Assembly (NCBI GenBank): GCA_902762435.1
Contig: CACWOH010000026.1
Location: 1 to 62,290, forward strand
Origin: an uncultured Bacteroidia bacterium
GTDB lineage: Bacteria > Bacteroidota > Bacteroidia > Bacteroidales > UBA932
Direction: 5' to 3'
DNA: 62,290 nt
Shown here: positions 44,258-54,652 of the stretch, piece by piece
How positions within the stretch are numbered: position 1 is the first letter of the stretch
How the letters are laid out: the number at the start of each line of letters is the position of its first letter
Notes under the pieces: model-generated
Told to the model about the DNA's origin: nothing
The model's database searches: none
The model's input: only the letters and a program-made list of their open reading frames with translations
Program-made: the position numbers and the translations under genes

Positions 44258-46414
44258 TCTTCGGCGCGTAGAAGCGGTGCGCCGCCTCGATCTGGCGCGG
44301 TTCCGCGAAGGAGGACACCCGCTTGAGGTAGCCGATCACCCGGGTCAGGTAGTCCAGGTTCTTGCTGCCGCACTTCGGGCACTCCGTCAGCGTGTCCTTG
44401 CTGATGTAGCCGCAGTCGTTGCACACGGTGTTGCGACAGTTGAAGGTGAAGTAGTTGGTGCCGTAGTGGGCGGCCGTCTTCAGCAGGCTCCGGTACTGCT
44501 CCTTCGTCAGGTGCTCCGCGATGTTCATATGCAGGGCGGAACCGCCGTCGAGGTACTTGACGAAGTCTTCGCCGTGCAGCTTGAACTTGTCGATCATCGA
44601 CACCTCCGTGTCCTCGGGGTTGTAGAAATAGGAACTGTAGAGGTTGTGCTTGTCGGAGACGAAATAGCCGTCCTTCTTGTCCCACTTGTAGTTCTTCGCG
44701 GCCAGGTTCTCGGCCGGGACGAACTCGGTGTTGAACATCGCGTCCGGGGTGCGGTCCTTGCGGTTGGCCACGTTGATGGTCTCGAGGATGGTGTTGACGA
44801 ACTCGCCGTACTCCGGATTCGGGGAGACCTTCAGGCCGAGGAACTCGGCGGCCTCGGTCAGGCCGTTCACGCCCACGGTCAGGTACTGCTTGCGCATGTC
44901 GATGAAACCGGCCTTGTACACGTCCAGCATGTCCGCCTTGAGGAAATCCTTGATGATCTCGTTGAAGGCGATCTGGTACTTGTGCACGCGCTCGGTCATC
45001 TCGCGGATGTCCTTGTCGATGTAGTTGTTGTAGAGGTCCTCCTTGTCGTAGAACTGGGAAACGGGGTTGAGGGGCTTACCGGCCTCGAGGTTGACGCCGC
45101 GGCGCTCCAGGAAGTAGCGGCGGACGGCGTCCTGGATGAGGCGGTTGAGGTTGATCGTCATCACGGACTTGGAGCCCGTGGCCACGGAGGCGGTACCCAT
45201 CGAGTACTGGTGGGTGGTGTGGTTGTGGCCGTCCTCCTTCTGGATCTCGTTGCGCAGGCGGCAGCAGCTGGACAGGGAATCCGGGCTGTTGGATTCGCCC
45301 ACATCTCGGCGGTGAAGTCCGCATAGTCCTTGTCGGCGAAGTCGTCGCCGCCGTCGGTCAGCAGGGCCATCGTCTCCACCGGGAAGGTGAGGATGTAGTG
45401 GTTGCGCTCCTCGTTGAACCAGTTCATGAAGTGCTTCTGGAGCCAGTTGAGGGTCTCCCACTTCGGCTTGCTGCCGTCGGGGAACACGAAGTCGCCGAAC
45501 ACGCCCTCGAAATAGGGCTTGTCGAAGTAGCCGATGTTCCAGAACACGGTCTGGTAGCCGCGGTTGCCGGCGGGCATGTTCATCGAGTGCACGACCTGCT
45601 GGAAGCAGTTGTCGATCACCTTGACCAGGGTGCGCTGCTTGGCGTTGTTCTCCACCACGTCGTTCAGGTGCGCGAGGTAGTCGTCGCCGTAGTCCTTGCG
45701 GATGAAGTAGTCCAGGTACATCAGGAACTCGGGCGTGGCCACGGCCCCCATGAACTGGGACGACACGGAATAGACGAGGTTGATGAACTCGCCGCAGAAG
45801 GACTTCAGGTCGGTGGGAGCGATGGACACGCCGCCCAACTCGCGCAGGCCGCTCACGAGGAAGGGATACATCGTAATGGCGACGCAGTACGGGAAGCCCG
45901 GGGTTCCGCTCTCGTCGTGCTTGTAGAGGACGTGCGACTCGAGGTCCTTGATGTACTGGTCCGCGAGGGCGCGGCCGTACAGGGCCTTGATCTTGTCCTG
46001 CATGATGTAGCGGTTCTGCTTGATGTTGTTCTCCTTGTAGAGTTCGTTGCCCAGCGTCACGATGTTCTTGCGGGTGACGTTGGCGTTGGCGTCGAACTTG
46101 GAGCCCGTCGCCGCGTTGGAAGCCTTGATGTAGTCCTTGATGAAGTCGCGCTTCTTGCGCAGGTCCAGGTCCGCGTCGAACTTCTCGATGTACGCCAGTG
46201 CCACGCGCTTGTTCACGGACATCAGGGATTCCTCTACCTGGCGGCGGATTTCCCGGCTGGTGATGCCGTCATAGACATATAGGTTGTTGATGATCGAGAC
46301 GACGATCGCATCCTCACAGTATTCCCCCGCCGTCTTGTATGCCTCGTGGATGCCACGGGCGAGTTTGGCCTTGTCGTACTCTTCAAAAGAGCCGTTGGTT
46401 TTACGTACGTCCAT
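44250..46414 (-). pseudogene. nrdD: Anaerobic ribonucleoside-triphosphate reductase, broken by a deletion frameshift
   Basis: Makes deoxynucleotides under anaerobiosis. Residues from the ATP cone (MDVRKTNGSFEEYDKAKLAR) to FTAEMWA read in one frame, and SNSPDSLSSCCRLRNE to the end reads in another. The switch is near 45300, where roughly ten residues of the conserved EGHSFF-type segment appear to be missing. The C-terminal part keeps a zinc motif (CNDCGYISKDTLTECPKCGS) and the glycyl-radical RVIGYLKRV. The missing text is a small deletion, as in the aminotransferase. NrdD is usually essential in anaerobes, so an assembly error is a strong alternative. Confidence 0.85.
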
Positions 46415-46476
46415 TATATATGTTGTCTTTGAATCTCCGTGGTCCGGGACGGGCTGAACGACTCACGTCCGGATGA

Positions 46477-46484
46477 CAAATTTA
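46477..46484 (-). promoter_or_regulatory. -7 box for nrdDG
   Basis: CAAATTTA is TAAATTTG on the minus strand, 62 bases before the nrdD start. Confidence 0.55.
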
Positions 46485-46513
46485 GCCCTAATCCGGGGCA
46501 AAAGCCCGGCGCG

Positions 46514-47779
46514 TCAGCTTAATTTTTCAACAGAGTTATGAACAACATACCAGGCGTAAGCCAGAACCACGCAAAAACACACCAACGGGACCAGATAGGA
46601 CGCGTTCACGCCGAACAGGTCGGAGATTTTTCCCTGCAGCGGGGTCAGCAGCGCGCCGCCCAGGATCGCCATGATCAGGCCGCTCGCGCCGATCTTGGCG
46701 TCGTCCCCTACACCGCCCAGGGCGATGCCGTAGATGGTCGGGAACATCAGGCTCATGAAGAAGCTGACGGCGACGAGCGCGACCACGCAGGGCCAGCCGG
46801 TGCCCTTGCACAGGAAGACCAGCAGGCAGAGCACGATATCCGCCGCCGCGGCCCATGCCAGCAGCTTCGACGGGCGGATCCATTTCATCAGGCAGGTGAA
46901 CAGGAAGCGCGCCGCGCTGAAGCAGATGATGGACGCCAGGTAGATGGTGGCGGCCTTCGCCTCCAGGATGCCGAGTTCCTGCATCACCAGGCGGATGGTA
47001 AAGCTCCACACGCCGATCTGCGCCCCCACATAGAAGAACTGCGCCACCACGCCCCAGACATAGGGTTTGTTGGAGAGCAGCCGCCGGAACGCCGCCTTCA
47101 GGCCGCCGGCGGAAGCGCCGTCGCCGCCTTCGGGCATCTTCACGAGCAGCATCAACACCAGAATCGCGAGCAGCACGAAGCCCAGGGTCATGTAGGTGCC
47201 GGTGACGGCGCCGAGTTCGTGGGCCTGCAGGGCCTCCAGGCGCTCGGGGCTCATCGCGGCCCGTTCCGCGGCCGACGCGGCGGACAGCTCGCCCAGGATG
47301 AAGTACTGGCTCAGCAGGATACCCGTGATGGAGCCGAGCGGATTGAAGGACTGGGCGATGTTGAGCCGGCGCGTGGCCGTCTCCGGCGCGCCCATGCTCA
47401 GGATATACGGGTTCGCGGTTGTCTCCAGGATGGAGCAGCCGCCCGCCAGGATGTAGATGGCAGCCAGATAGAAGCCGTACGAGGCCACTTTCGACGCGGG
47501 GAAGAACAGGATCGCGCCGGCGGCGTACAGCGCGAGGCCCAGGATCACCCCGCTCTTGTAGGAATACTTGCGGATGTACAGCGCGGCAGGCAGCGCGAAG
47601 CAGAAATAGGAGCCATAGAAGGCGAACTGGATCAGCGAGGTCTGCGTGTCGGTCATCGACATGATGCGCTTGAAGGCGCTGAGCAGGGTGTCCGTCATAT
47701 TGTTGGCGATCCCCCACAACAGGAACAGCACTGTCACCAGGCAGAACGGCAACAGGTACCTTTTCTCAATGGTCTTCAT
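46514..47779 (-). CDS. FucP-like sugar:proton symporter (MFS)
   Basis: A 421-residue inner-membrane transporter with about 12 hydrophobic segments. The opening LFLLWGIANNMTDTLL and the ETTANPYILSMG motif with the key glutamate match the FucP family of fucose or related hexose symporters. No fucose catabolic gene is nearby, so the sugar is not fixed; galactose or glucose are also carried by relatives. It is nine bases downstream of a lipocalin-like lipoprotein gene. Confidence 0.85.
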   Translation of the reverse strand: MKTIEKRYLLPFCLVTVLFLLWGIANNMTDTLLSAFKRIMSMTDTQTSLIQFAFYGSYFCFALPAALYIRKYSYKSGVILGLALYAAGAILFFPASKVASYGFYLAAIYILAGGCSILETTANPYILSMGAPETATRRLNIAQSFNPLGSITGILLSQYFILGELSAASAAERAAMSPERLEALQAHELGAVTGTYMTLGFVLLAILVLMLLVKMPEGGDGASAGGLKAAFRRLLSNKPYVWGVVAQFFYVGAQIGVWSFTIRLVMQELGILEAKAATIYLASIICFSAARFLFTCLMKWIRPSKLLAWAAAADIVLCLLVFLCKGTGWPCVVALVAVSFFMSLMFPTIYGIALGGVGDDAKIGASGLIMAILGGALLTPLQGKISDLFGVNASYLVPLVCFCVVLAYAWYVVHNSVEKLS

Positions 47780-47788
47780 AGGGCCGGC

Positions 47789-48331
47789 TTATTCTGAACG
47801 GGAAAGCGAAAGTGCGCGCAGGCCCTCTTCCTGCGGCCGGATGACGAGGGAATCGGCGCCGAGCGACTCGATCCGGTACATCAGGACGCGGCCGTCGGAG
47901 GCCGTCAGGGCGAGGTTGTCGCCGTCCAGGCTCCAGTCGCGGAGCTCGGGGCCGTCCGCGCCGACATACTTGGCCGAACCGTCTTCCGCGAGCACCAGGC
48001 CCACTTCCTCCGCACCGGTGCAGTCGCGCCAGATACCCGGCACCAGGCGGTAAGGAGACGGCACGTCGATATCCAGCTGCACCGCCCGGAGGGTCTCCCC
48101 GTCCGGCAGCAGCTCATAGATGACGCGGACCTCGTCGCCGGGCAGCACGCCCGGCACCATCATCGGATTGGTGCCCCGGGTGCTGACCACGCAGGTGTCG
48201 CCGGCAGGCGTCAGCAGGGTGACGCTCGCGATGGTGGTATCGATGACTCGGCCTTCCACGGCCGGCACTTCCCGCTTGCAGGCCGCCAGGGCGAGCAGCG
48301 CGAGGGCAAGGAGAACAAGGGCTCTTTTCAT
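47789..48331 (-). CDS. Lipocalin-like lipoprotein
   Basis: A 180-residue lipoprotein: LLALAACKRE is a good lipobox with the lipidated Cys near residue 18. A first small β-domain (about 25-90) is followed by a lipocalin-like domain (about 92-178). That domain has the pattern GIWRDCTGAEEVGLVLAEDG, WSLDGDNLALTASDG and ADSLVIRPQEE, seen in small Bacteroidota lipocalin-like proteins. It heads a two-gene unit with the transporter. Ligand unknown. Confidence 0.7.
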   Translation of the reverse strand: MKRALVLLALALLALAACKREVPAVEGRVIDTTIASVTLLTPAGDTCVVSTRGTNPMMVPGVLPGDEVRVIYELLPDGETLRAVQLDIDVPSPYRLVPGIWRDCTGAEEVGLVLAEDGSAKYVGADGPELRDWSLDGDNLALTASDGRVLMYRIESLGADSLVIRPQEEGLRALSLSRSE

Positions 48332-48353
48332 AACGTCGGGATGATGGTTTCTG

Positions 48354-48361
48354 CAAATATA
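48354..48361 (-). promoter_or_regulatory. -7 box for the lipoprotein-transporter unit
   Basis: CAAATATA is TATATTTG on the minus strand, 22 bases before the lipoprotein start. Confidence 0.6.
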
Positions 48362-48390
48362 AACAATTTTTCTTCAAGGTAAACGGCCCC

Positions 48391-49536
48391 CTACAGCACG
48401 GCGAGCAGCTGCGCCATCAGGAAGCCCAGGTAGTTGCCGGCCGCATAGCCGACGACGCCCACGGCAAGCCCCCCGGCGAGCACGCTGCGGTTCTTCATCG
48501 CCGCCGCCATCATCGGCACGAAGGGCGGCGAGCAGATGTAGGCAACGGAACTGACGGTCATCGTGTCGGCGTCGATCTTCAGCAGCTTCGCCAACAGGAT
48601 TTCCAGCAGCAGGGAGCCGAAGATGACGAAGCTCAGCCAGCCCAGCAGGCGAAGGCTTCCGCCGGCGTCGAGATTGCGCAGGTCGGCCATCGAAGCCACC
48701 ACCACGGAGAAGACATAGATGAAGTACATCCCGATGTCGTAGCCGTGCTTCCTGCGTTTGAGCGGCTTCCAGAACGAAGCGGCGATGCCGAGCGTGGTGA
48801 GGCACAGGATCAGCACGGTCATGAAGGCGCCGTCCCCGGCGAGCAGGCCGAGTCCGGCGGAAACGCCGATGATCAGGACGTCCACGCCCAGCAGGACACC
48901 CGCATCCCGCAGTCCCTGCCGGGTGAACAGGCCCCGGAAAGGCCTTTCCGCCGCTTCGGGGGACGACCCGGCAGCAGTGCCGCCGTCGGAGAGGCTCTCC
49001 ACAGGCAGCCAGCGCCGAAACAGGCGGATGCCGACGGACAGCAGGAAGGTCAGGTACAGGAAACTCACCGCCATGTCGAAGGAGTTCAGTAGGATAAAGG
49101 TCTCCTCCGGCACACCCAGCATCGCCTGTAGCGACGCCAGGTTGATGGTTCCGCCGGTGTACACGCCCGTGAGCATCCCGCCCACCTTGGCCCCGTCGTC
49201 CAGGTCGCGGCCGAAAAGGAAGAAGCCGGCGACCACGGCGGCCATGACCGAAACCAGGCCGGCGATGAGCGCGAGCAGCTGGCTGCGGGTGCCGCTCCGG
49301 CGGAAGGTGCAGGAGAAGAGCATCAGCGGGATGGCCAGCGGGACCATCGCGCTGGAGAGGATCTCCTGGATCTGCGCCATCCCGGGCGGATGGAAGAGGT
49401 TCCCGGCCAGGATCCCCAGGATGTAGAGGATCAGCACCGGGCCGACCTTGTCCAGCAGCGGGAAGCGCCGGCACAGCCACAGCACGCCGGCGGGTATCAG
49501 CAGGAAGAACAGGATGATGAGGATGTTTCCGAACAT
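48391..49536 (-). CDS. DUF819-family membrane protein
   Basis: A 381-residue polytopic protein with about ten helices and the internal two-fold pattern of DUF819 (YjcL-type) proteins. Characteristic stretches are MLTGVYTGGTINLASLQAML and the C-terminal VSSVAYICSPPFVPMMAAAM. The fold is related to sodium/solute carriers, but no substrate is known to me. It lies 32 bases downstream of the GH2 gene and is probably on the same message. Confidence 0.75.
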   Translation of the reverse strand: MFGNILIILFFLLIPAGVLWLCRRFPLLDKVGPVLILYILGILAGNLFHPPGMAQIQEILSSAMVPLAIPLMLFSCTFRRSGTRSQLLALIAGLVSVMAAVVAGFFLFGRDLDDGAKVGGMLTGVYTGGTINLASLQAMLGVPEETFILLNSFDMAVSFLYLTFLLSVGIRLFRRWLPVESLSDGGTAAGSSPEAAERPFRGLFTRQGLRDAGVLLGVDVLIIGVSAGLGLLAGDGAFMTVLILCLTTLGIAASFWKPLKRRKHGYDIGMYFIYVFSVVVASMADLRNLDAGGSLRLLGWLSFVIFGSLLLEILLAKLLKIDADTMTVSSVAYICSPPFVPMMAAAMKNRSVLAGGLAVGVVGYAAGNYLGFLMAQLLAVL

Positions 49537-49568
49537 GGCGATTAATTAATTTCAGATGCTCCGGACCG

Positions 49569-51947
49569 TCAGCGGGCGGTAAGCGTCAGTTCCGCATCGG
49601 GCAGGCCGTCCGCGGAGACGACCACCCGCAGGGGGCCGGCCGAACGTCCGGCCTGCACGACCGCCTGCGCACGGCCCAGGAAACTGGGCTTGTCGGCGCG
49701 CAGCTGCGCACCGCCGTCCGCCGTATCGCCGTTGTCCATGCAGAGGAAGCGTCCGGCACCTTCCACGCGGACGCGCAGCGGACGGTCGGCATCCGGCACC
49801 GTGCACCCTTCCGCATCCACCAGGTCGATATCGACATAGCAGAGGTCCTGCCCGTCGGCGGAGAGAGCCTCCCGGTCGGCACACAGGCGCAGCGAGACGG
49901 CTTCACCCGCGGTCCGCAGTTCGTCACGGGCCGCCTCGGCGCCGCCGTTGCGGCCTACCGCCACGAGCGTACCCGGCTTGTAGGGCAGGCGCCACTTAAC
50001 GGTGTTGTTGGGGTAATCCGACAGGCGCCGGACCCCGAGCGAGGTTCCGTTGGAGAAGAGTTCCACCTCCTCGCAGTTGGTGAAAACGTTCAGCGTGACC
50101 ATCTGCGGATTGTCGTGGCGCGGGAAGTTCCAGTGCGCGGCGAGCAGCGGCCATGTCCACATATCCTTGCCGCGGTCCAGCGGCAGCGAAGGATCTTCCA
50201 CAGCCAGTTTCACGACGGGTTCATCCTCCTTCCACACGGCCCGGAAAAAGGCCGCCTGCGGCTTCTCGTGCATGCAGACGTCATAGATGCCCGTCGGCCA
50301 GCCCTTGCTCGGCCAGCCGGACGACTCGCCCCAATAATCGATGGCCGCCCACATGAAATAGCCGAAGATGAAATCCCGCTCCACATAGTCGTACCACGGG
50401 TTCCGCTCGATGTACTCGCGCATACGCTCCCGGCCCGCGGAATAATACGGGAACACTTCCGAACCATAGATGATGCGCTCCGGGTACAGGCGGTGGTCTT
50501 CGTCGTAGAAGGGTTCCTGATAGTTGTAGCCCACCACCTCGACGGCGGCGTTGAAGCCGTTCTGGTTGAATTTCCGCTCATAATCCGGCATCGTGGTCAC
50601 GGCCACCCGGCGGGTCGGGTCCAGGCGCTCGCATTCCGCACGCAACGCCTGCAGGCGGGCCGTTCCCTCCCCGCTCATGTCGCCTTGCTCGACGGTCTCG
50701 TTGCCCACGCTCCAGAGCACCACCGAAGGGTGGTTGCGGTCGCGCAGCACCATCGCGGCCAGGTCTTTCGCCCACCACTCGTCAAACCATTGCGCATAGT
50801 AGCCGGACTTCCATTTGTCGAACGATTCGTCGATCACCAGCATGCCCAGGCGGTCGCAGGCGTCCAGGAACTCCCGGGCCGGCGGATTGTGGCTGCAGCG
50901 GATGGCGTTGAAGCCCGTCTCCTTCATCAGCGCGATGCGCCTTTCGTGGGCGCGGTCGGGAATCGCGGCGCCCAGCGAACCGGCGTCCTGATGGATGTCG
51001 CCGCCTTTCATCTTGACGCTGCGCCCGTTGAGGAAGAAGCCTTTGTCCGGATCGAAGCGGATGTCGCGGATGCCGAAGGTGGTCTCATAGCGGTCCACCA
51101 CCTGCCCGCCCCGGCGCACGCTGGAAACCAGCGTGTAGAGCTGCGGGGAATCGATGTCCCACAAGGCCGGCGCATCCAGGGTGAATTCCTGGGGCAGCAC
51201 CGTCTGCGCGCCGGCGGCGAGGGGCGCCTTGGCCGCCGCCTTCGCCACCACCCGCCCGGCGGGATCCCGGAGCTCGCTGGTCAGCGAGACCTGCACGGCC
51301 TTCGCCCCGTCGTTGACTACCGTGGTCTCCACGCGTACGGCCGCGCGCGCCGCGCTGACCAAGGGCGTGGTTACGCTGGTGCCCCAAAGCCCGACGTGGA
51401 CGGGATCGGTGACGTTCAGCCAGACGTGGCGGTAGATGCCGCTTCCGGAGTACCAGCGGGAACTCGGACAGTCGGTATGGTCCACCTTGACGGCCACGAC
51501 ATTCTCCCGGCCGGGAATCAGGTAATCCGTTATGTCATAAGCAAATGCAGTGTATCCGTAGGGGTGGAAGCCGACCTCCCGGCCGTTCACGAAAACCGTG
51601 GCGCGGTGATACACCCCGTCGAACTCGAGGCTCACCCGGCGTCCTTTCCAGGCCGCCGGCACCGTGAAATGCTTGCGGTACCAGCCCAGGCCGCCCTGCA
51701 TGAAACCCATCGAGCCTTTCCCGCCTTCCTCCGGAGACAGATAAGGCAGCGTCATGCTCCAGTCATGGGGCAGCTGGACAGGCGTCCAGGCGGCATCGTC
51801 GAAGCCCGGGGCCTCCGCCCCGGCAGGAGCCGTCAGCGTGAACTTCCAGTCGAAATCAAAGGATTGGTGGAGACGATCCGCGGCAGGGAGCGCCCGTGCG
51901 CCCAGGCACAGGGTCAGCAGGCATAGAAGAATACGTCGGTAAAGCAT
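49569..51947 (-). CDS. GH2 glycoside hydrolase, β-galactosidase type
   Basis: A 792-residue exported enzyme with a signal peptide (residues 1-23). It has the GH2 sandwich (about 25-190), an Ig-like domain, and a TIM barrel with the acid/base LWSVGNETVEQ and the nucleophile glutamate in IIYGSEVFPYY. C-terminal DUF4982-like and Ig-like domains follow. This is the common Bacteroidales β-galactosidase layout. Promoter box is upstream and DUF819 downstream. β-glucuronidase is a less likely alternative. Confidence 0.85.
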   Translation of the reverse strand: MLYRRILLCLLTLCLGARALPAADRLHQSFDFDWKFTLTAPAGAEAPGFDDAAWTPVQLPHDWSMTLPYLSPEEGGKGSMGFMQGGLGWYRKHFTVPAAWKGRRVSLEFDGVYHRATVFVNGREVGFHPYGYTAFAYDITDYLIPGRENVVAVKVDHTDCPSSRWYSGSGIYRHVWLNVTDPVHVGLWGTSVTTPLVSAARAAVRVETTVVNDGAKAVQVSLTSELRDPAGRVVAKAAAKAPLAAGAQTVLPQEFTLDAPALWDIDSPQLYTLVSSVRRGGQVVDRYETTFGIRDIRFDPDKGFFLNGRSVKMKGGDIHQDAGSLGAAIPDRAHERRIALMKETGFNAIRCSHNPPAREFLDACDRLGMLVIDESFDKWKSGYYAQWFDEWWAKDLAAMVLRDRNHPSVVLWSVGNETVEQGDMSGEGTARLQALRAECERLDPTRRVAVTTMPDYERKFNQNGFNAAVEVVGYNYQEPFYDEDHRLYPERIIYGSEVFPYYSAGRERMREYIERNPWYDYVERDFIFGYFMWAAIDYWGESSGWPSKGWPTGIYDVCMHEKPQAAFFRAVWKEDEPVVKLAVEDPSLPLDRGKDMWTWPLLAAHWNFPRHDNPQMVTLNVFTNCEEVELFSNGTSLGVRRLSDYPNNTVKWRLPYKPGTLVAVGRNGGAEAARDELRTAGEAVSLRLCADREALSADGQDLCYVDIDLVDAEGCTVPDADRPLRVRVEGAGRFLCMDNGDTADGGAQLRADKPSFLGRAQAVVQAGRSAGPLRVVVSADGLPDAELTLTAR

Positions 51948-51971
51948 CGGGTTGTAGATAGGTTATTTCAA

Positions 51972-51979
51972 CAAAAATA
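51972..51979 (-). promoter_or_regulatory. -7 box for the GH2 gene
   Basis: CAAAAATA is TATTTTTG on the minus strand, 24 bases before the start codon. Confidence 0.6.
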
Positions 51980-52028
51980 CGAAATCTTCTTCCCTTTCGC
52001 AAACCACCTCCTTCCGGCGCAAAGAGCA

Positions 52029-52060
52029 TTTGGCAATCCCGGAAATAATCCCTATCTTTA
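52029..52060 (+). promoter_or_regulatory. Promoter of purA with both boxes
   Basis: TTTG at 52029-52032 and TATCTTTA at 52053-52060, 20 bases apart. This is the expected spacing for the Bacteroidota -33 TTTG and -7 TAnnTTTG elements, with one mismatch in the -7 box. Confidence 0.6.
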
Positions 52061-52093
52061 AGGTTTGGATTGTAGAACCTAATTATTGTTGAA

Positions 52094-53359
52094 ATGAAGA
52101 AAATCGATGTCGTGCTCGGGCTCCAGTGGGGCGACGAGGGCAAAGGCAAGGTAGTAGATGTATTGACCCCGGACTACAAGGTGATCGCCCGCTTCCAAGG
52201 CGGCCCCAACGCCGGCCACTCGCTGGTCTTCGACGGCGAGGGCTTCGTGCTCCATACCGTTCCTTCCGGCATCTTCCGCAAGGATTCCGTGAACGTGATC
52301 GGCAACGGTGTCGTGATCGACCCCGTGATCCTGATGGATGAGATCCGCGCGATCGAAGCCAAGGCCGGCGACATTACCGGCAAGCTGCAGATCGCCAAGC
52401 GCGCCCACCTCATCCTCCCGACGCACCGCATGCTGGACGCCGCAAGCGAGGCCGCCAAGGGCAAGGGCAAGATCGGTTCCACCCTGAAGGGCATCGGCCC
52501 CACCTATATGGACAAGACCGGCCGCAACGGCCTGCGGGTCGGCGACATCCTCTCCCCGGAGTTCAAGGACCGCTACGAGGCGCTCAAGAACAAGCACTTC
52601 GGCCTGCTTTCGCAGTACGATTTCCAGTATGACATCACCGAGTACGAGAAGCAGTGGCTGCAGGCCATCGAGGAGCTGAAGCGCTTCCCCTTCATCGAGA
52701 GCGAGATCGTGATCAACGACTACCTCGCGAAGGACGTCCCCATCCTCGCGGAAGGCGCCCAGGGCTCCATGCTGGACATCGACTTCGGCACCTATCCCTT
52801 CGTGACCTCTTCCAACACGATGACCGCCGGCGTCTGCACCGGCCTGGGCGTGGCCCCGAACCGCGTGGGCAAGGTGATGGGCATCTTCAAGGCCTACTGC
52901 ACCCGCGTGGGCAGCGGCCCCTTCCCCACCGAGCTCTTCGATGAAACCGGCGAGCGCCTGCGGCAGATCGGCCACGAGTTCGGCGCCACCACGGGCCGTC
53001 CGCGCCGCTGCGGCTGGCTGGACCTCGTGGCGCTCAAGTACGCCGTGATGATGAACGGCGTGAGCGAGCTCATCATGATGAAGGCGGACGTAATGAACGA
53101 TTTCAAGACCATCAAGGTCGCCACCGCCTATGAGATCGGCGGCAAGCGGGTGGATTATTTCCCCTTCGAGAGCGGAGAGGAGGTCACCCCGGTTTATGAG
53201 GAGTTCGCCGGCTGGGACTGCGACATCACCGGCGTGCGCCGCTACGAGGACTTCCCGCAGGCGTTCCGGGACTACGTCGCCTTCATCGAGAAAGAGACCG
53301 GCTGCCCCGTCAGGATCATCTCCGTCGGTCCCGACCGCAGCGAGATCGTCCTCAGATGA
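52094..53359 (+). CDS. purA: Adenylosuccinate synthetase
   Basis: Joins IMP and aspartate with GTP to make adenylosuccinate in AMP synthesis. The 421-residue protein begins with the GTP loop WGDEGKGK (residues 12-19), then GGPNAGHS with the catalytic histidine, and keeps the family motifs [22 protein letters not shown] and [14 protein letters not shown]. Its stop overlaps purB on the opposite strand by eight bases. Confidence 0.95.
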   Translation: MKKIDVVLGLQWGDEGKGKVVDVLTPDYKVIARFQGGPNAGHSLVFDGEGFVLHTVPSGIFRKDSVNVIGNGVVIDPVILMDEIRAIEAKAGDITGKLQIAKRAHLILPTHRMLDAASEAAKGKGKIGSTLKGIGPTYMDKTGRNGLRVGDILSPEFKDRYEALKNKHFGLLSQYDFQYDITEYEKQWLQAIEELKRFPFIESEIVINDYLAKDVPILAEGAQGSMLDIDFGTYPFVTSSNTMTAGVCTGLGVAPNRVGKVMGIFKAYCTRVGSGPFPTELFDETGERLRQIGHEFGATTGRPRRCGWLDLVALKYAVMMNGVSELIMMKADVMNDFKTIKVATAYEIGGKRVDYFPFESGEEVTPVYEEFAGWDCDITGVRRYEDFPQAFRDYVAFIEKETGCPVRIISVGPDRSEIVLR

Positions 53360-54647
53360 TGCCGACACGCTTGAAGATGTAGTCGACGTTCTTGAAGTAG
53401 TACTCGAGGGTGAAACAATCCTCGAGTTCTTCTTTTGTGAGCTGCGCCGTCACGCCTTCGTCGGCGAGCAACAGCGTCTTGTAGTCCAGGCCCTCGGACC
53501 AGGCCTTCATCGCGATGGGCTGCACGGTATCGTAGGCCTCCTCGCGGGAAAGTCCCTTGCCGATCAGGGCGTTCATCACGCGCTGGGCGAAGATGACGCC
53601 GTTGGTGCGCCAGATGTTCTTCAGCATGTTCTCCGGATAGACCGTCAGGTTCTCGAGGATCCCCTTGAAGCGGACCAGCATATAGTCCAGCAGCTCGGTG
53701 GCGTCCGGCAGGATGATGCGCTCGGTGGACGAGTGGGAGATGTCCCGCTCGTGCCACAGGGCCACGTTCTCGCAGGAAGCGGACATATAGCCGCGCATCA
53801 CGCGGGCGCAGCCGCAGATGTTCTCGCTGCTGATGGGATTGCGCTTGTGCGGCATCGCACTCGACCCCTTCTGGCCCTTGCGGAAAGCCTCTTCGGCCTC
53901 GCGGACTTCGGTACGCTGGAGGTTGCGCACCTCGAAGGCCATCTGCTCCAGGGTGGAGGCGATGACGGCGAGCGTGGCGATGTAGAAGGCGTGGCGGTCG
54001 CGCTGCAGCACCTGCGTGGAGATGTCGGCGGAGGCGATGCCCAGTTTCCCGCACACATAATCCTGGATGAAGGGCGGGATGTTGGCGAAGTTGCCCACGG
54101 CGCCGCTCATCTTGCCGGCCTCGACGCCCTTGCGGGCATACTGGAAGCGCTCGATGTTGCGTTTCATCTCCTCGTACCAGAGGGCCCACTTCAGGCCGAA
54201 GCTCGTGATGTCGGCGTGGATGCCGTGCGTGCGGCCGATGCAGGGGGTGTCCTTGAACTCGATGGCGCGCTTCTTCAGCACCGCAAGGAAGTCCTCCAGG
54301 TCCTGCAGCAGGATGGCGTCCGCCTGTTTGAGAAGGTAGCCGTTGGCGGTGTCCACCACGTCGGTGGAAGTCAGGCCGTAATGCACCCACTTGCGCTCCT
54401 CGCCGAGGCTCTCGGAAACGGCACGGGTGAAGGCCACCACGTCGTGGCGGGTCAGTTCCTCGATTTCCCGGATGCGCTCCACTTCAAAACCCGCGTTCGC
54501 GCGGATCTTCGCCACGTCTTCCGCAGGGATGACACCCAGTTTGCTCCAGGCTTCGCAGGAAAGGATTTCGACTTCGAGGTAGGCGTTGAACTTGTTCTCC
54601 TCGGTCCAGACGTCCCGCATGACCTGGCGGGAATAGCGCGTGATCAT
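53352..54647 (-). CDS. purB: Adenylosuccinate lyase
   Basis: Cleaves adenylosuccinate to AMP, and SAICAR to AICAR, releasing fumarate. The 431-residue protein has the superfamily signature [10 protein letters not shown], plus [11 protein letters not shown] and the GRTHG substrate loop. It converges with purA and overlaps it by eight bases. It lies five bases downstream of purC, so purC-purB is an operon. Confidence 0.95.
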   Translation of the reverse strand: MITRYSRQVMRDVWTEENKFNAYLEVEILSCEAWSKLGVIPAEDVAKIRANAGFEVERIREIEELTRHDVVAFTRAVSESLGEERKWVHYGLTSTDVVDTANGYLLKQADAILLQDLEDFLAVLKKRAIEFKDTPCIGRTHGIHADITSFGLKWALWYEEMKRNIERFQYARKGVEAGKMSGAVGNFANIPPFIQDYVCGKLGIASADISTQVLQRDRHAFYIATLAVIASTLEQMAFEVRNLQRTEVREAEEAFRKGQKGSSAMPHKRNPISSENICGCARVMRGYMSASCENVALWHERDISHSSTERIILPDATELLDYMLVRFKGILENLTVYPENMLKNIWRTNGVIFAQRVMNALIGKGLSREEAYDTVQPIAMKAWSEGLDYKTLLLADEGVTAQLTKEELEDCFTLEYYFKNVDYIFKRVGII

Positions 54648-54652
54648 AACTG

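Noticed and set aside
45290-45312. Programmed ribosomal frameshift in nrdD
   Set aside because: No slippery sequence is visible, and conserved residues are missing, so a simple frame change would not restore the protein.
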